IMG/VR virus record: IMGVR_UViG_3300034061_003894
Coordinates: 1-38,024 of that record
From: a virus
DNA length: 38,024 nucleotides
Direction: 5' to 3' (one strand)
The translations under genes were made by a program, and so were the position numbers. This document shows, piece after piece, positions 29,436 to 37,850 of the stretch; within the stretch, counting starts at the first letter, position 1; each line of letters starts with the position of its first letter. The notes under the pieces were generated by a model. It was not told the origin of the DNA, searched no databases, and saw only the letters and a program-made list of their open reading frames with translations.

Positions 29436-30061
29436 GCGAGCACCTCGACGAACGACAGGTCGATCGGCTCGGCGTTGCGGGCCGACGAGGTCTGCTTCCA
29501 GGTGCCGCCGACCAGCATCCAGAGCGCCGCAGGCCGGTCCCAGACGACGGACGCGCCATTGCTCGCGGGGGCCCGCAGCGGCGGCTCGAACGTGATCCCG
29601 ACGGTGCCGCCCGAGACCGTGCCGCCGATGACCACGCGGACGACCTGCAGCGCGTAGGCGGCGGTCGTGGTGATGCCGAGCATGTCGCCCGCGAGCACCG
29701 TCTGCCCGTTGGTGCCGCCGGCAATCGTCGCGGTCGTCGCGCCCTGCGCGAGCGCGCCCGAGAGCGTCAGCGTGCCGCGCAGCGTGCCGTAGGGCACCGG
29801 GTGCTGCAGGTGGTGCGCGGTTACGCGGTTGTCGCCGCGCGCGATGCGCGAGATGAACGCCTCCTGCTGCGCGCGCTCGCCGAACAGCGTAGAGCGCCGC
29901 AGCGCAATGTCCATCGTCCACCGGTGCGAGTACGGCACCTCGGTCGTCTGCGCGTCGCCGCCGAGCGGCGGATCGCCGGAGCTCCTGCGCTTGCGCGTCT
30001 CGCCGAACGACAGCACGGCAGGCTCGAACAACTTGGTCGCCGGCCACGAGATGTTCGCCAT
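29432..30061 (-). CDS. distal tail protein (209 aa)
   Basis: First gene after the tape measure (TGATG overlap). The N-terminus is W-P-A-T-K-L-F-E-P, and the middle has a TMDIALRRSTLFGERAQQEAF helix, then a hydrophobic beta part, and ends with SFVEVLA. It resembles distal tail or tip-attachment proteins that ring the tube end (lambda gpM/L-like place). No catalytic motif. Assigned by position and fold-like pattern. Confidence 0.65.
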   Translation of the reverse strand: MANISWPATKLFEPAVLSFGETRKRRSSGDPPLGGDAQTTEVPYSHRWTMDIALRRSTLFGERAQQEAFISRIARGDNRVTAHHLQHPVPYGTLRGTLTLSGALAQGATTATIAGGTNGQTVLAGDMLGITTTAAYALQVVRVVIGGTVSGGTVGITFEPPLRAPASNGASVVWDRPAALWMLVGGTWKQTSSARNAEPIDLSFVEVLA

Positions 30062-32040
30062 CAGGCCGCCTTTCCGCGCGCGCGCATGTCCTGCAGCATC
30101 GCGAGCGAGGCGAGCTGCGACCGCTGGATGTCTGCCGAGATGGCCGAGCGATCGGCGCGCGAGTCGATGTTGTTGACGATGGTCACGCCGCCGAATGCGC
30201 CATTCGGCACCACCGTGCCGGCGGACTTCGGGACGATCAGCTCCGGGCCGCGCTCGCCGACCAGGTACGGCACACCGGCCGACACAGGGCCGCCGGCCGC
30301 ACGCGTCAAGCCGAGCGCCGCAAAGATCGAGCCGGCAATCGTCCCTCCGGACTTCTTCGAGTCGAATGTGCCGCCCAACAGGTCGAGCAGCGGCCCGGTG
30401 ATCTGCTGCCGCACCAGCACTCGCAGGATGTCGGCCTCGAGTCCCTTGAGCATGTCTCCGACCTTCTTGCCGCCGACGACTGCGTCCTCGAGCGCCGACG
30501 TGAACGTCAGGCCGAATTCACGCGCGGCGCTGGTCGCAGCCCCAACTGCCTCCGGGAGTTTGCCGCCGAGGATGCCGTCGATCTGCGACAGGATTTGCGC
30601 CTGCCGCGCGTTGCCGAATTCCTGCCCCAGTGCGCCGGAGTTCACCAGCTCTCGCACTCGATCCAGCTCGCGGTAGAGCGCGCGCGTCGGGTCCACGGCG
30701 TCGCGGATCTGTTCGGTCGTGCGCTCGAGGTCGGCCTCGAAGCGCCGCTGGCCCTCCGAGCCGTCGGTGCGAGTCGTCTTGAACAGCTTCGAGAGTGCCG
30801 CCTCGTACACATCCGCCGAGATGGCGCCGTCGAAAAACAGCTTGTCGAGCCCGCCCAGCGTGTCGCGCAGCTCTGCCGCTTGAACCAGGTCGTTGTCGGT
30901 CACCAGCCTTGCGACCGCAGCCTGGATGCGCGTGGCGTAGTCCTCGAACGAGCGCACGCGCTCCTCGGTCGCACGGGCGGTTCCGCCTGGTCGCGCGCCG
31001 CCCCCACCCGGCAGGCTCGGCGCGGCCCCCGGGCGCGGCGTGAAGCCCCTGTCCTCCACGGCCCTCAGCGCCGCATTGTCGCGCTGGCGAATAGCCTGAA
31101 CGGGACCGGCGTCGGCTAGCTCCTTGCGAGCTTGCGCCAGTCGCTTCGTGACAACATCAATCTGAGCCAGCCGGTCGAGCTCGAACTCGGGAAGAACCTT
31201 GACGGACTCGAGCGAGCGAAGCTCCGCTTCCAGTTTGCCGACGTTGCCGGTCAGCCGCGCGATCTCGGAATCGGGCTGCAGCGTAAGCCGCAGTCGGTTG
31301 TAGAAGTTCTCGGCGCTGTTCCCGGCCGCGTTGAACCGCTCGACGATTCCGTTCAGCGCGGTGATGACCGGCCCCGCAAGCTGCACCTTGAGCGCGTCGA
31401 GGTTGCGCGAAACGATGCCGAGCTGCACGTTGAACGCCTCGGCCGCCTGCGCTTGCTCGGTCGTGACGCTGGCAGCGGCCTTCTGCGCGTTCGCGAGATC
31501 CTTCAGCAGCGGCAGCAGCGCGGCGCCGGTCTTGCCGAAGATGGTCTGGGCAAGCACGGTCTTGTTCGTCCCGTCCTCGTACTGCGCGAGCGCGCGCGCC
31601 ACGTCGTCGAGTACGTCCACCGCCGGGCGCAGGTTGCCCGCCGCGTCGCGCGTCGAGATCCCGAGCGCCGCGAACGCCGCCCCGGCGCCCTTCGTCTCGT
31701 CGTCGGCGCCGGCCATCGCGCGCGCGAGCTTGCCCGTCGCGTCGGTGATCTGGTCCAGCGTCGCGCCGTAGGGCGACAGCGTGTTCAGCAGCGAGGACAG
31801 CTCCTCGACGGACGAGCCCGTGCGGTCGGACGCGTCGTTGAGGGCGTCCATCGAGTCGACGGTTGTCCGCAGGCCGCTCACCAGCCCCGCGACCGACAGG
31901 CCGGCTCCCAGCGCCCCGAGCCCGGCGAGCGCCGACGCGGCGCTGCCCTGCAGGCCCCGCAGCGACGACTCGACCGACCTGAACGCCGACCGCGTCGCGT
32001 CCTCGGCCGTGATCGTGACCTTCACCTGGTCATTCGCCAT
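30061..32040 (-). CDS. tape measure protein
   Basis: The 659-aa rod sets tail length; at about 1.5 angstrom per residue it gives roughly 100 nm. The N-terminal domain resembles DxVxVTITAEDATRSAFRSVESSLRGL, typical of tape measures. The middle (60-500) is Ala/Leu-rich helix with coiled-coil character. A Gly/Ala hydrophobic region lies near 560-600. The C-terminus has GGPVSAGVPYLVGERGPELI followed by VPKSAGTVVPNG, the signature end of many tape measures. Its start overlaps the GT stop by 11 bases. Confidence 0.93.
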   Translation of the reverse strand: MANDQVKVTITAEDATRSAFRSVESSLRGLQGSAASALAGLGALGAGLSVAGLVSGLRTTVDSMDALNDASDRTGSSVEELSSLLNTLSPYGATLDQITDATGKLARAMAGADDETKGAGAAFAALGISTRDAAGNLRPAVDVLDDVARALAQYEDGTNKTVLAQTIFGKTGAALLPLLKDLANAQKAAASVTTEQAQAAEAFNVQLGIVSRNLDALKVQLAGPVITALNGIVERFNAAGNSAENFYNRLRLTLQPDSEIARLTGNVGKLEAELRSLESVKVLPEFELDRLAQIDVVTKRLAQARKELADAGPVQAIRQRDNAALRAVEDRGFTPRPGAAPSLPGGGGARPGGTARATEERVRSFEDYATRIQAAVARLVTDNDLVQAAELRDTLGGLDKLFFDGAISADVYEAALSKLFKTTRTDGSEGQRRFEADLERTTEQIRDAVDPTRALYRELDRVRELVNSGALGQEFGNARQAQILSQIDGILGGKLPEAVGAATSAAREFGLTFTSALEDAVVGGKKVGDMLKGLEADILRVLVRQQITGPLLDLLGGTFDSKKSGGTIAGSIFAALGLTRAAGGPVSAGVPYLVGERGPELIVPKSAGTVVPNGAFGGVTIVNNIDSRADRSAISADIQRSQLASLAMLQDMRARGKAA

Positions 32041-32688
32041 GCGCGTCCTTCATGCCCTCGCGGATTGCCACCAGCCACGCGACCAGCAGCTCGACGTCGC
32101 CGACGCCGTGCAGCTCGCACAGCACCGGCAGCGCCGACCACTCGACCGTGCCGCCCATCTGATTCCAGACCGTGATCGCCACGCGTCCCAGCGGATCGAG
32201 CGCCGGCAGCGGCCCGTCGCCGCCGTGCTTGCGCTCGGCCTGCGCCGCTAGGAGCTCGCCGACTTTCCCGGCACGGCCCCCAGCGCGGCCTTGTGCTCGG
32301 TGAACCAGCCCATGACGCCCGCGAGGACCTCGTTGAACACCGAGGGCCGCCCGAGCACGTACTCGCGCCACGCGGCGGCCGAGAAGTCCGCGCGGTCCTC
32401 GCCGCCGACGCCCGGCAGCAGGTCGGCCTCGGTGACTTCCCAGTCGACGACGTAGCGCAGCACGATCGCCGTATGCGCGGACCTGTCGACCTCGCGCAGC
32501 AGCGCCCGGACGTCGGCGTCGTCCTCGTGCCGCTCGGCGAGCCGCCGCGCCAGCCGCGCGACCTCGGACTGGGACATGATGTCGGCCAGCTCGAGGTCGA
32601 GCGGGCGCCGAATCTTCACGCGCGCGTCGCCCGCGTCGATCCAGCGCTCCCGCGCGGCGCGCATCCGCCGCTCGAGATCCGCGCTCAT
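32030..32688 (-). CDS. tail assembly chaperone, frameshifted GT fusion
   Basis: The longer product made by -1 frameshifting at GGGAAAG (32269-32263). G supplies the first 142 residues. The reading frame then becomes VGELLAAQAERKHGGDG and ends at 32030 after a further 77 residues, giving about 219 aa. In lambda, gpGT has the same layout and slippery sequence, and its T part binds the tail tube. Slippage occurs at a few percent. The T part has a Trp/Leu-rich core (LLVAWLVAIREGM). Confidence 0.75.
32248..32688 (-). CDS. tail assembly chaperone G
   Basis: The 146-aa unshifted chaperone. It starts at 32688 (TGATG with the tail tube gene). Mostly helical and charged: the first 50 residues contain LDLELADIMSQSEVARL, then a long acidic stretch. 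Its end (GAVPGKSASS) comes directly after the slippery heptamer. Together with GT it coats the tape measure during tail assembly; it is not in the mature virion. Gene order (tail tube, G, GT, tape measure) is canonical. Confidence 0.8.
   Translation of the reverse strand: MSADLERRMRAARERWIDAGDARVKIRRPLDLELADIMSQSEVARLARRLAERHEDDADVRALLREVDRSAHTAIVLRYVVDWEVTEADLLPGVGGEDRADFSAAAWREYVLGRPSVFNEVLAGVMGWFTEHKAALGAVPGKSASS
32263..32269 (-). promoter_or_regulatory. programmed -1 ribosomal frameshift site, GGGAAAG
   Basis: The heptamer reads G-GGA-AAG in the G frame, so tandem slippage re-pairs to GGG-AAA. It is the same sequence as in lambda G/GT. The G stop lies 13 bases downstream, and the -1 frame stays open to 32030. 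Confidence 0.8.
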
Positions 32689-33347
32689 CAGACGACCGGC
32701 GGCAGGAACAGCAGGCGACCGAACACGCGCACCGTGAACGAGCCGTTCGCGGTCTGCCCGAGGCCCATGTCCTCGTTCGACAGCGTCGGGATGCCGCGGA
32801 ACACGCGCTGCTGCGCGCCGGTGCTGCCGGCGAGCGTGATGCGGAACATCAGCGCCGTCTGGTCCTCGGCCGCCTGCGCGATCTTGAGCATCGCGGCCGA
32901 CTCCATGTCGGAGTTGCACGGGATCGTCACGGTCTGCGCGTTCAGCATCCCGGGCACGAGCTGCTGCACCGTGTCGAGCAGCACGGTCTGGTCAACGTCG
33001 GGCGCGTCCCCGCCGCCGATCTGGTACGCGGTCGCGTTGCCCACGGTCGACCAGGTCGAGACCGGGAAGAACGAGGCCGAGCCCGTGAACGCGGTCAGGC
33101 TTGCGGCGCGCAGCTTCTGCAGCTCGAATGTGCCCGTGGCGACGTTCGCGATGCGGACGGCCATGCCCTCCAGCATCGGGAGGAACGAGGTCACGCCCGT
33201 GAAGTAGCCGACGGTGCCGTTCGCCAGCCCGTGCGTGGCGGACGACGCGACCGGCGGGCTCGCGGCGGTGATGGCGGTGACGGTCTTGGATGCGCCGACG
33301 ACGTTCTCGACCTCGACCCTGACCCCGCGTCCGATGGGATACGGCAT
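32688..33347 (-). CDS. major tail tube protein
   Basis: The 219-aa product has the gene order and profile of a siphophage tube subunit: a beta-sandwich with little helix. There is an N-terminal YPIGRGVRVEVE strand. The middle is Ser/Thr-rich with an aromatic-Gly pattern. The C-terminal part (VFGRLLFLPPVV) is hydrophobic, and the preceding RGIPTLSNEDMGLGQTANG stretch fits a tube-tube interface. It stands between the tail terminator gene and G/GT. A GGAG ribosome-binding site lies 7-8 bases upstream, after a terminator-like hairpin. Confidence 0.8.
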   Translation of the reverse strand: MPYPIGRGVRVEVENVVGASKTVTAITAASPPVASSATHGLANGTVGYFTGVTSFLPMLEGMAVRIANVATGTFELQKLRAASLTAFTGSASFFPVSTWSTVGNATAYQIGGGDAPDVDQTVLLDTVQQLVPGMLNAQTVTIPCNSDMESAAMLKIAQAAEDQTALMFRITLAGSTGAQQRVFRGIPTLSNEDMGLGQTANGSFTVRVFGRLLFLPPVV

Positions 33348-33370
33348 GGTTGCAGCTCCAGAAATGAAAA

Positions 33371-33389
33371 GGCCCGCTCGAGGCGGGCC
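33371..33389 (-). terminator. terminator-like hairpin before the tail tube gene
   Basis: A 7-bp perfect stem (GGCCCGC / GCGGGCC) with a 5-base loop, followed by TTTT on the minus strand. It sits inside the late operon between the tail terminator and tail tube genes. Antitermination by Q would let polymerase pass; without Q it would reduce tail gene expression. It may instead stabilise the upstream mRNA end. Confidence 0.6.
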
Positions 33390-33414
33390 GGTTGGGGATT
33401 CGGTGCGGCGCCTG

Positions 33415-33867
33415 CTACGGCGCCGCCTCGAGGTCGTCGACCGCGGTCACGAAGTCGACGGTGTAGGTGATGGACTTCCGCAGCAGCGTCCCGTCGCCGG
33501 TCGACGAGCGCTGCGAGCGAACAGGTCCGGGAACAATCGCGCGCACGAGCGCGGCAAGTGCGGTCGAGCGCATCACGGCGCGATGCACGTCGGCGAGGAT
33601 CGGGTCGGCCTGCGCCGAGGGCGACTCGCCGGCCTGCTCGCGCGCGAGAACCGCGACGTCGACGCTCGCGCGGTGCATCATCTGCAGGTCGCCGATGTCG
33701 AGCACGTCGAGCTCGTCGTCGAGCGCCATGACGTCGATGGCCGGCAGGTCGGTCGCCGCGATCGTCATGCCGCGGTCCTCGTAGACCCGGTCGACCACGC
33801 CCTCGATGCCGGCGAGCCGCAGCTCGCGCAGGATCGCCTCGACGATGCGGCGCTCGAGGGTCGCCAT
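33415..33867 (-). CDS. tail terminator protein, gpU-like (150 aa)
   Basis: The start at 33867 overlaps the adaptor stop by TGATG. It opens with a helix (LERRIVEAILRELRLAGIEGVV), then a strand with DRVYEDRGMTI, DVMALDDELDVLDI, and a C-terminal helix-strand with LLRKSITYTVDFVTAVDD. This resembles gpU-type terminators that form the last ring of the tail and dock to the head. Length (150 aa) fits gpU (131 aa) or HK97-like relatives. It lies just before the tail tube gene, the standard place. Confidence 0.7.
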   Translation of the reverse strand: MATLERRIVEAILRELRLAGIEGVVDRVYEDRGMTIAATDLPAIDVMALDDELDVLDIGDLQMMHRASVDVAVLAREQAGESPSAQADPILADVHRAVMRSTALAALVRAIVPGPVRSQRSSTGDGTLLRKSITYTVDFVTAVDDLEAAP

Positions 33868-34178
33868 CAGCTCAGGCTCGCGACGACGGACACGACGAAC
33901 GTCCGGGCGACGGTCTCGCCGTTGGACTTCACGATCGTGCAGGTGACCGGGTAGTCGGTCCCGGCCGTGCCGGCGCCGACGCGCTTGGTCGCCGTGCTCG
34001 AGGTCGTGCCCTCGTTCGAGCCCGTCAGCCCGCCGACCGACCAGGTCGCCGACGTGATCGTCACGCCGGCCTGCAGGTGCTCGGACCAGTCGATCGTGAA
34101 GTCGATCAGGTCGGCGGCGGCCTTGTAGACCCCAGCGAGGTCGTCGGCGGCGCGGCGGAAGAATCCCTGCGGCCTCAT
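33867..34178 (-). CDS. phage fiber-tail adaptor protein (103 aa)
   Basis: Start at 34178 (MRPQGFFRRAADDLAG) overlaps the repeat-protein stop by ATGA; a longer frame starts at 34220. The core DLIDFTIDWSEHLQAGVTI with SATWSV and then GTAGTDYPVTC matches the pattern of the fiber-tail adaptor family (Gp77-like), an Ig-like sandwich that links side fibers to the tail. The N-terminal 20 residues are basic. Its location next to the fiber-like repeat protein suggests that this is its client. Confidence 0.75.
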   Translation of the reverse strand: MRPQGFFRRAADDLAGVYKAAADLIDFTIDWSEHLQAGVTITSATWSVGGLTGSNEGTTSSTATKRVGAGTAGTDYPVTCTIVKSNGETVARTFVVSVVASLS

Positions 34179-35521
34179 TCGTCCAGCTCCCACGTGTACC
34201 TGCCATGCCGAGCGCGCCACTCGCGCCCGGACGCCCCGGCGACGAGCGCCGCCCGATCTGCCGGCGAGCGCCAGGTCAGGCGCCGCACGGTCGGGTCAGT
34301 CGGCGCCGCGTTGGACGTCGTCCCGGACCCGCTCGCAGTTGCCGCCGCAAGCGTGACCGCAGCCGCGCTGAACACCGCGATCGCCCCGGAGGCGGACGCC
34401 GTGGCCGCCCCCAGCGTGACCGCCGCCGTGCCGCGCACGACGATCGCACCCGACCCGCTCGCGGTCGCAGCCGCGAGCGTCGGCGTGACGGTGCCGAGCA
34501 CCGCGACCGATCCGGCCGCCGCGACCGTGGCCGCCGACAGCGTCGCCGCAGCGCTCGCCGAGACCGGGACGCCTGCCGCGCCCGACGCGGTCGCAGCCGA
34601 CAGCGCCGGGCTCGCGGAGGCCGAAATCGGCACCGCACCAGCCGCCGACACCGTCGCTGCGGCCAGCGTCACCGACAGGGTGCCGGTGGTCCCCGAGGAG
34701 ACCGAACCCGCGCCCGAGACGGTCGCGGCCGACAGCGTCGCGCTGGCGGTGCCCGAGACCGCGACCGACGCCGCGCCGGTGACCGTTGCCGCCGACAGCG
34801 TCGGGCTCGCGCTCGCCGACACCGCGACGGTGCCCGCGGCACTGACCGTCGCGGCCGACAGCGTGACCGCGAGCGTGCCGGTGACGCCCGACGCGACCGT
34901 GCCGGCGCCCGAGACCGTGGCCGCCGACAGCGTGACGCTCGCCGTTGCGCTGACCGGCACCGTGCCGGCTGCCGAGACCGTCGAGGCCGACAGCGTCGCC
35001 GATCCGGTCGCGTCGACCGCGACGTTCGCGGCCCCCGAGGCCGTCGCTGCGGTCAGCGTGACCGAGAGCGTGCCCGTGACGCCCGCACTCGTCGTGCTGA
35101 ACGCGCTCGACGTTTCCGGTGCCGAGTCGAGCGTCCCGTCCGACCAAACGAACGAAACCTTGTAGCTCGTCCCCGCCGTCAGCCCGGTCGCGAGCGACGG
35201 CCAGTCGACCGTCGTCGTCGAGGTCGGCGACGCGATCGAGCCGGCCCACGTCGCGGCGGCGCTGGTGCTGTCCTGCCCGAGCTTGATCTGCGCGGCCGAT
35301 GGGGCGCCCAGCGCGCTCGGGTAGATGACCGCGTAGATGTACGCCGAGACGACCCGTTGCCGCGCGACGCCATCGCCCGCCCGCTGCGGGTAGGTCGCCG
35401 ACAGCCCTGTCGTGAGCCGCGCGCCCCGCAGCGGCCCGCGCGCACGGAAGCCCGCGACCGAGCCGGCAGAGCCGACGTCGCGGACTAGGCGTGCGGAGCC
35501 GCCACCGGCGCGCAGGGCCAT
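34175..35521 (-). CDS. fibrous virion protein with 12 tandem 21-residue repeats (448 aa)
   Basis: Residues 1-150 include a globular start and an FN3-like module (PSLATGLTAGTSYKVSFVW). Residues 154-408 are 12 units of about 21 aa with the consensus V/A-T-L-S-A-A-T-V-S-G-A-G-T-V-A-V-S-G-x-A-S; two units are 23 long. The pattern fits a beta-solenoid or filament. A C-terminal segment (RRLTWRSPADRAAL) and a W-rich end (REWRARHGRYTWELDE) follow. Its neighbour is the fiber-tail adaptor, so it is probably a thin fiber or decoration. Placed between the LamG-like/712-aa proteins and the tail genes. Confidence 0.75.
   Translation of the reverse strand: MALRAGGGSARLVRDVGSAGSVAGFRARGPLRGARLTTGLSATYPQRAGDGVARQRVVSAYIYAVIYPSALGAPSAAQIKLGQDSTSAAATWAGSIASPTSTTTVDWPSLATGLTAGTSYKVSFVWSDGTLDSAPETSSAFSTTSAGVTGTLSVTLTAATASGAANVAVDATGSATLSASTVSAAGTVPVSATASVTLSAATVSGAGTVASGVTGTLAVTLSAATVSAAGTVAVSASASPTLSAATVTGAASVAVSGTASATLSAATVSGAGSVSSGTTGTLSVTLAAATVSAAGAVPISASASPALSAATASGAAGVPVSASAAATLSAATVAAAGSVAVLGTVTPTLAAATASGSGAIVVRGTAAVTLGAATASASGAIAVFSAAAVTLAAATASGSGTTSNAAPTDPTVRRLTWRSPADRAALVAGASGREWRARHGRYTWELDE
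34298..35062 (-). repeat. 12 tandem ~63-bp coding repeats
   Basis: DNA encoding the 21-residue units of the fibrous protein. Units are diverged but keep period and GC-rich third positions; unequal recombination could change the copy number and fiber length. Confidence 0.7.
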
Positions 35522-35522
35522 G

Positions 35523-37661
35523 TCAGGCGACGGTCAGCTTCGCGTACAGGTCAACGCCACCGGGCAGCGACCCGGACGGCACGAAACGCCGCCGCGTGCC
35601 CACCGAGTTCGACCCAAGACCGGCCGTCCACGCGCTGCCAGTCCAATACTCGAAAGTTCCGTTGGTCGTGCCGGTCGACGCCTGCGTCAGCACCAACGCG
35701 TCGGTGTCGGCGCGATAGATGTTGATCGTGTGCGTCGTGATCGTCAGCGACGCGGTCTGGATAAACCCGAACGTCCCGTTGCTCGCGTTGAAATCGCCGA
35801 AATTCCATTGGTACTGGCTCGGCAGCGCGTCGTCGGTCTCATACAGCAGCGCCAGCGACAGCACGCGCGCCGGCAGCATCACGAGGCCGGCGGTGCGGAA
35901 TTGCAGCGCGAACTGGATGCTCGACGGCGTGCCGAGGCCCGACAGGTCGCCGTTGGACGGAACGTCCGTCCATGCGCCGCTGTTGTCATCAATGCCGCTT
36001 GTGCGAACCTGCACCCGGTAAGCGTCCGGCGCGACGCCCATCGTGCTGTCGCCGATGTTTGCGACGTTGTTGGTCACGACGCGGTAGAGCTTCGCCGGGG
36101 TCGCGCCCAACTGAATCTTCGGCAGGATGACGCGATTGGCGACCTTCGCTTGGTACTCCCAGTCCGCCGCGAGCGGGTACGCGGAGAACGCATTCAGATT
36201 GGCGGTCGTCGCGGTCGAGTACAGCCAGAACAGCCATCCATCTTCGACCCACAGACTCGGCACGCTCGACGTGATCGAGTGGACGAAGATCGGCAGATCT
36301 GTGTCGCGGTTCGCGCTCGGCGTCTGCGTCCCGAGGCACGCGGACCGGCGGTCGAGTTGCGCGCCCGTCGTGTTGTAGTCACTGATGTAGATCGTGCCCG
36401 TCGAGGCGGCGGCGGCGATGACCAGCTTGTCCATCGACCCCGCAATGTCGAACGACACGAACGGCGTCGAGGACGCGCCAAGATTGGTGTTCGCGCCGCC
36501 GGGCGTGACCTCCGACATTGAATCCGCGACGAACGTGGTGCTGCCGCCGGTGATCACCGAAAGCGGCACGCGCAGAATCCGCGTCGTGGTCAGCAGGTAC
36601 AGGCACGCCACGCCGCTCCCGGGGCCGTGGGAGAGCGTCCCGACCCGGCCGTTGTTCGACTGCGAGATGTTGCCCGTCACCGTCTGCGCTCCGGTGACAA
36701 CGATGTCGCTGCCCGACAGCGTGTGTGCGCCCGAGGTCAGCGTCAGCGGCGTGCGGATGTTGTACCTGTAGAGTGACAGCGATGTCGCCGCGCCGTTGGT
36801 CGCGTAGACATACTGCTGCGTCCACGAGTCACGGTCCCCCAGCGCGCAGCCGCCGATCACCGTATTGGCGACCGTTGCCGCGTCCTTCAGCCAGTACACC
36901 GCCTTGAGCTTGTCGACGGTCGTCGCGGCGGGGATCGTCGTTGCGGGGTTCTGGAAGTCGGCGTATTGCAGCCCTTTCGCGACGAACAGGCCGCCGTTGG
37001 TGGCGGTGGCGTTCGTGGTCGCCATGACCGCCATCATGTCTTGGATCACGTACGCCGTGCCCGCGCTGATCGTGCCTGCGCCGGCCGTAAGCGTGATCGA
37101 CGTGTCGCTGCCAATCGCGCTGATCTGATACCACGTCGTGATCTGCGTCGGGTCCGTCGAGCCGAACCCGATACGCGAGCCAACGGACAGGCCGGTGCTC
37201 CACGCCGTGCCGCTGCCGGTAACGGCTGTGCCGCTTACCCCGACGGTGCCGGTCGTGTAGTGCTCGATCACCATCCGCAGGCCGCGCACTGTGTGCGCCG
37301 AGGTCGGCGGGAATGTCAGCGTGATCGCGCCGACCAGCGAGTAGGTGTTCGTGCTCGGGACGTACGTCCAAAGCTGGACCGGTCGCGTCGCGGCAGCGGT
37401 CGAGTTGGCGCTCCCGAACACCCAAAACAGGTCGTCGCTGACCTTGTAGACGTGCAACAAGCCCGTGGGGATCGCGAGCGACGACTCGCCGACGTTCGCG
37501 ACACCCACCGGCGCAGGCCCGACAAACTTGTCGATCGGTCCGCTACCGAGCGAAAAATAGCCCGTGTGCTTGCCCCGGTTGATCTTCGTCGCGTCGTACG
37601 CGCCGCCAATCGCCACCTGCGCGATCGACCCGTCGAACACCTGCTCAATCGCTGCTTTCAT
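35523..37661 (-). CDS. large virion structural protein of unknown fold (712 aa)
   Basis: A 712-aa, Ser/Thr/Ala/Gly-rich protein with many short beta strands. The N-terminus (MKAAIEQVFDGSIAQVAIGG) and repeated VTGNI/ITLTSG-type segments suggest a beta-propeller or stacked sandwiches. Residues near 130-200 resemble an Ig-like insert (TGTVGVSGTAVTGSGTAWST, a motif known in phage virion proteins). No signal peptide or catalytic motif is visible. Its start overlaps the 61-aa gene by ATGA. With the repeat protein and LamG-like protein it forms a virion-display cluster between head and tail genes. Being a real gene is secure; its function is unknown. Confidence 0.7.
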   Translation of the reverse strand: MKAAIEQVFDGSIAQVAIGGAYDATKINRGKHTGYFSLGSGPIDKFVGPAPVGVANVGESSLAIPTGLLHVYKVSDDLFWVFGSANSTAAATRPVQLWTYVPSTNTYSLVGAITLTFPPTSAHTVRGLRMVIEHYTTGTVGVSGTAVTGSGTAWSTGLSVGSRIGFGSTDPTQITTWYQISAIGSDTSITLTAGAGTISAGTAYVIQDMMAVMATTNATATNGGLFVAKGLQYADFQNPATTIPAATTVDKLKAVYWLKDAATVANTVIGGCALGDRDSWTQQYVYATNGAATSLSLYRYNIRTPLTLTSGAHTLSGSDIVVTGAQTVTGNISQSNNGRVGTLSHGPGSGVACLYLLTTTRILRVPLSVITGGSTTFVADSMSEVTPGGANTNLGASSTPFVSFDIAGSMDKLVIAAAASTGTIYISDYNTTGAQLDRRSACLGTQTPSANRDTDLPIFVHSITSSVPSLWVEDGWLFWLYSTATTANLNAFSAYPLAADWEYQAKVANRVILPKIQLGATPAKLYRVVTNNVANIGDSTMGVAPDAYRVQVRTSGIDDNSGAWTDVPSNGDLSGLGTPSSIQFALQFRTAGLVMLPARVLSLALLYETDDALPSQYQWNFGDFNASNGTFGFIQTASLTITTHTINIYRADTDALVLTQASTGTTNGTFEYWTGSAWTAGLGSNSVGTRRRFVPSGSLPGGVDLYAKLTVA

Positions 37662-37843
37662 TCGCTGATCTCGTTAGGGTCTTGCCCGATGACCGTCGCG
37701 GCAAGAAACGCGCACGAAGCATCGCCAGCCTCGACAACGCGCCGACACGGCACGAGTTCGAGCAGTTCGTAGTCGCCGCCCGTGACGACCACGTAGCCGG
37801 CCTGTCCGAGCACGGGCGACAGCGGATCGACGGCGACAGCCAT
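37658..37843 (-). CDS. small hypothetical virion-associated protein (61 aa)
   Basis: Starts at 37843, 7 bases after the LamG-like stop, and ends with an ATGA overlap into the 712-aa gene. It has a beta-rich first half (AGYVVVTGGDYELLELVPC) and one Cys pair. It may be a chaperone or cap for the 712-aa protein; not recognised. Confidence 0.6.
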   Translation of the reverse strand: MAVAVDPLSPVLGQAGYVVVTGGDYELLELVPCRRVVEAGDASCAFLAATVIGQDPNEISE

Positions 37844-37850
37844 GCTCTGC

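Noticed and set aside
27678-29657. 659-aa plus-strand ORF
   Set aside because: Antisense shadow of J and the tail-tip genes.
34205-35488. 427-aa plus-strand Arg/Asp-rich ORF
   Set aside because: Shadow of the 21-residue repeats in antisense; repeats produce a long open frame by chance.
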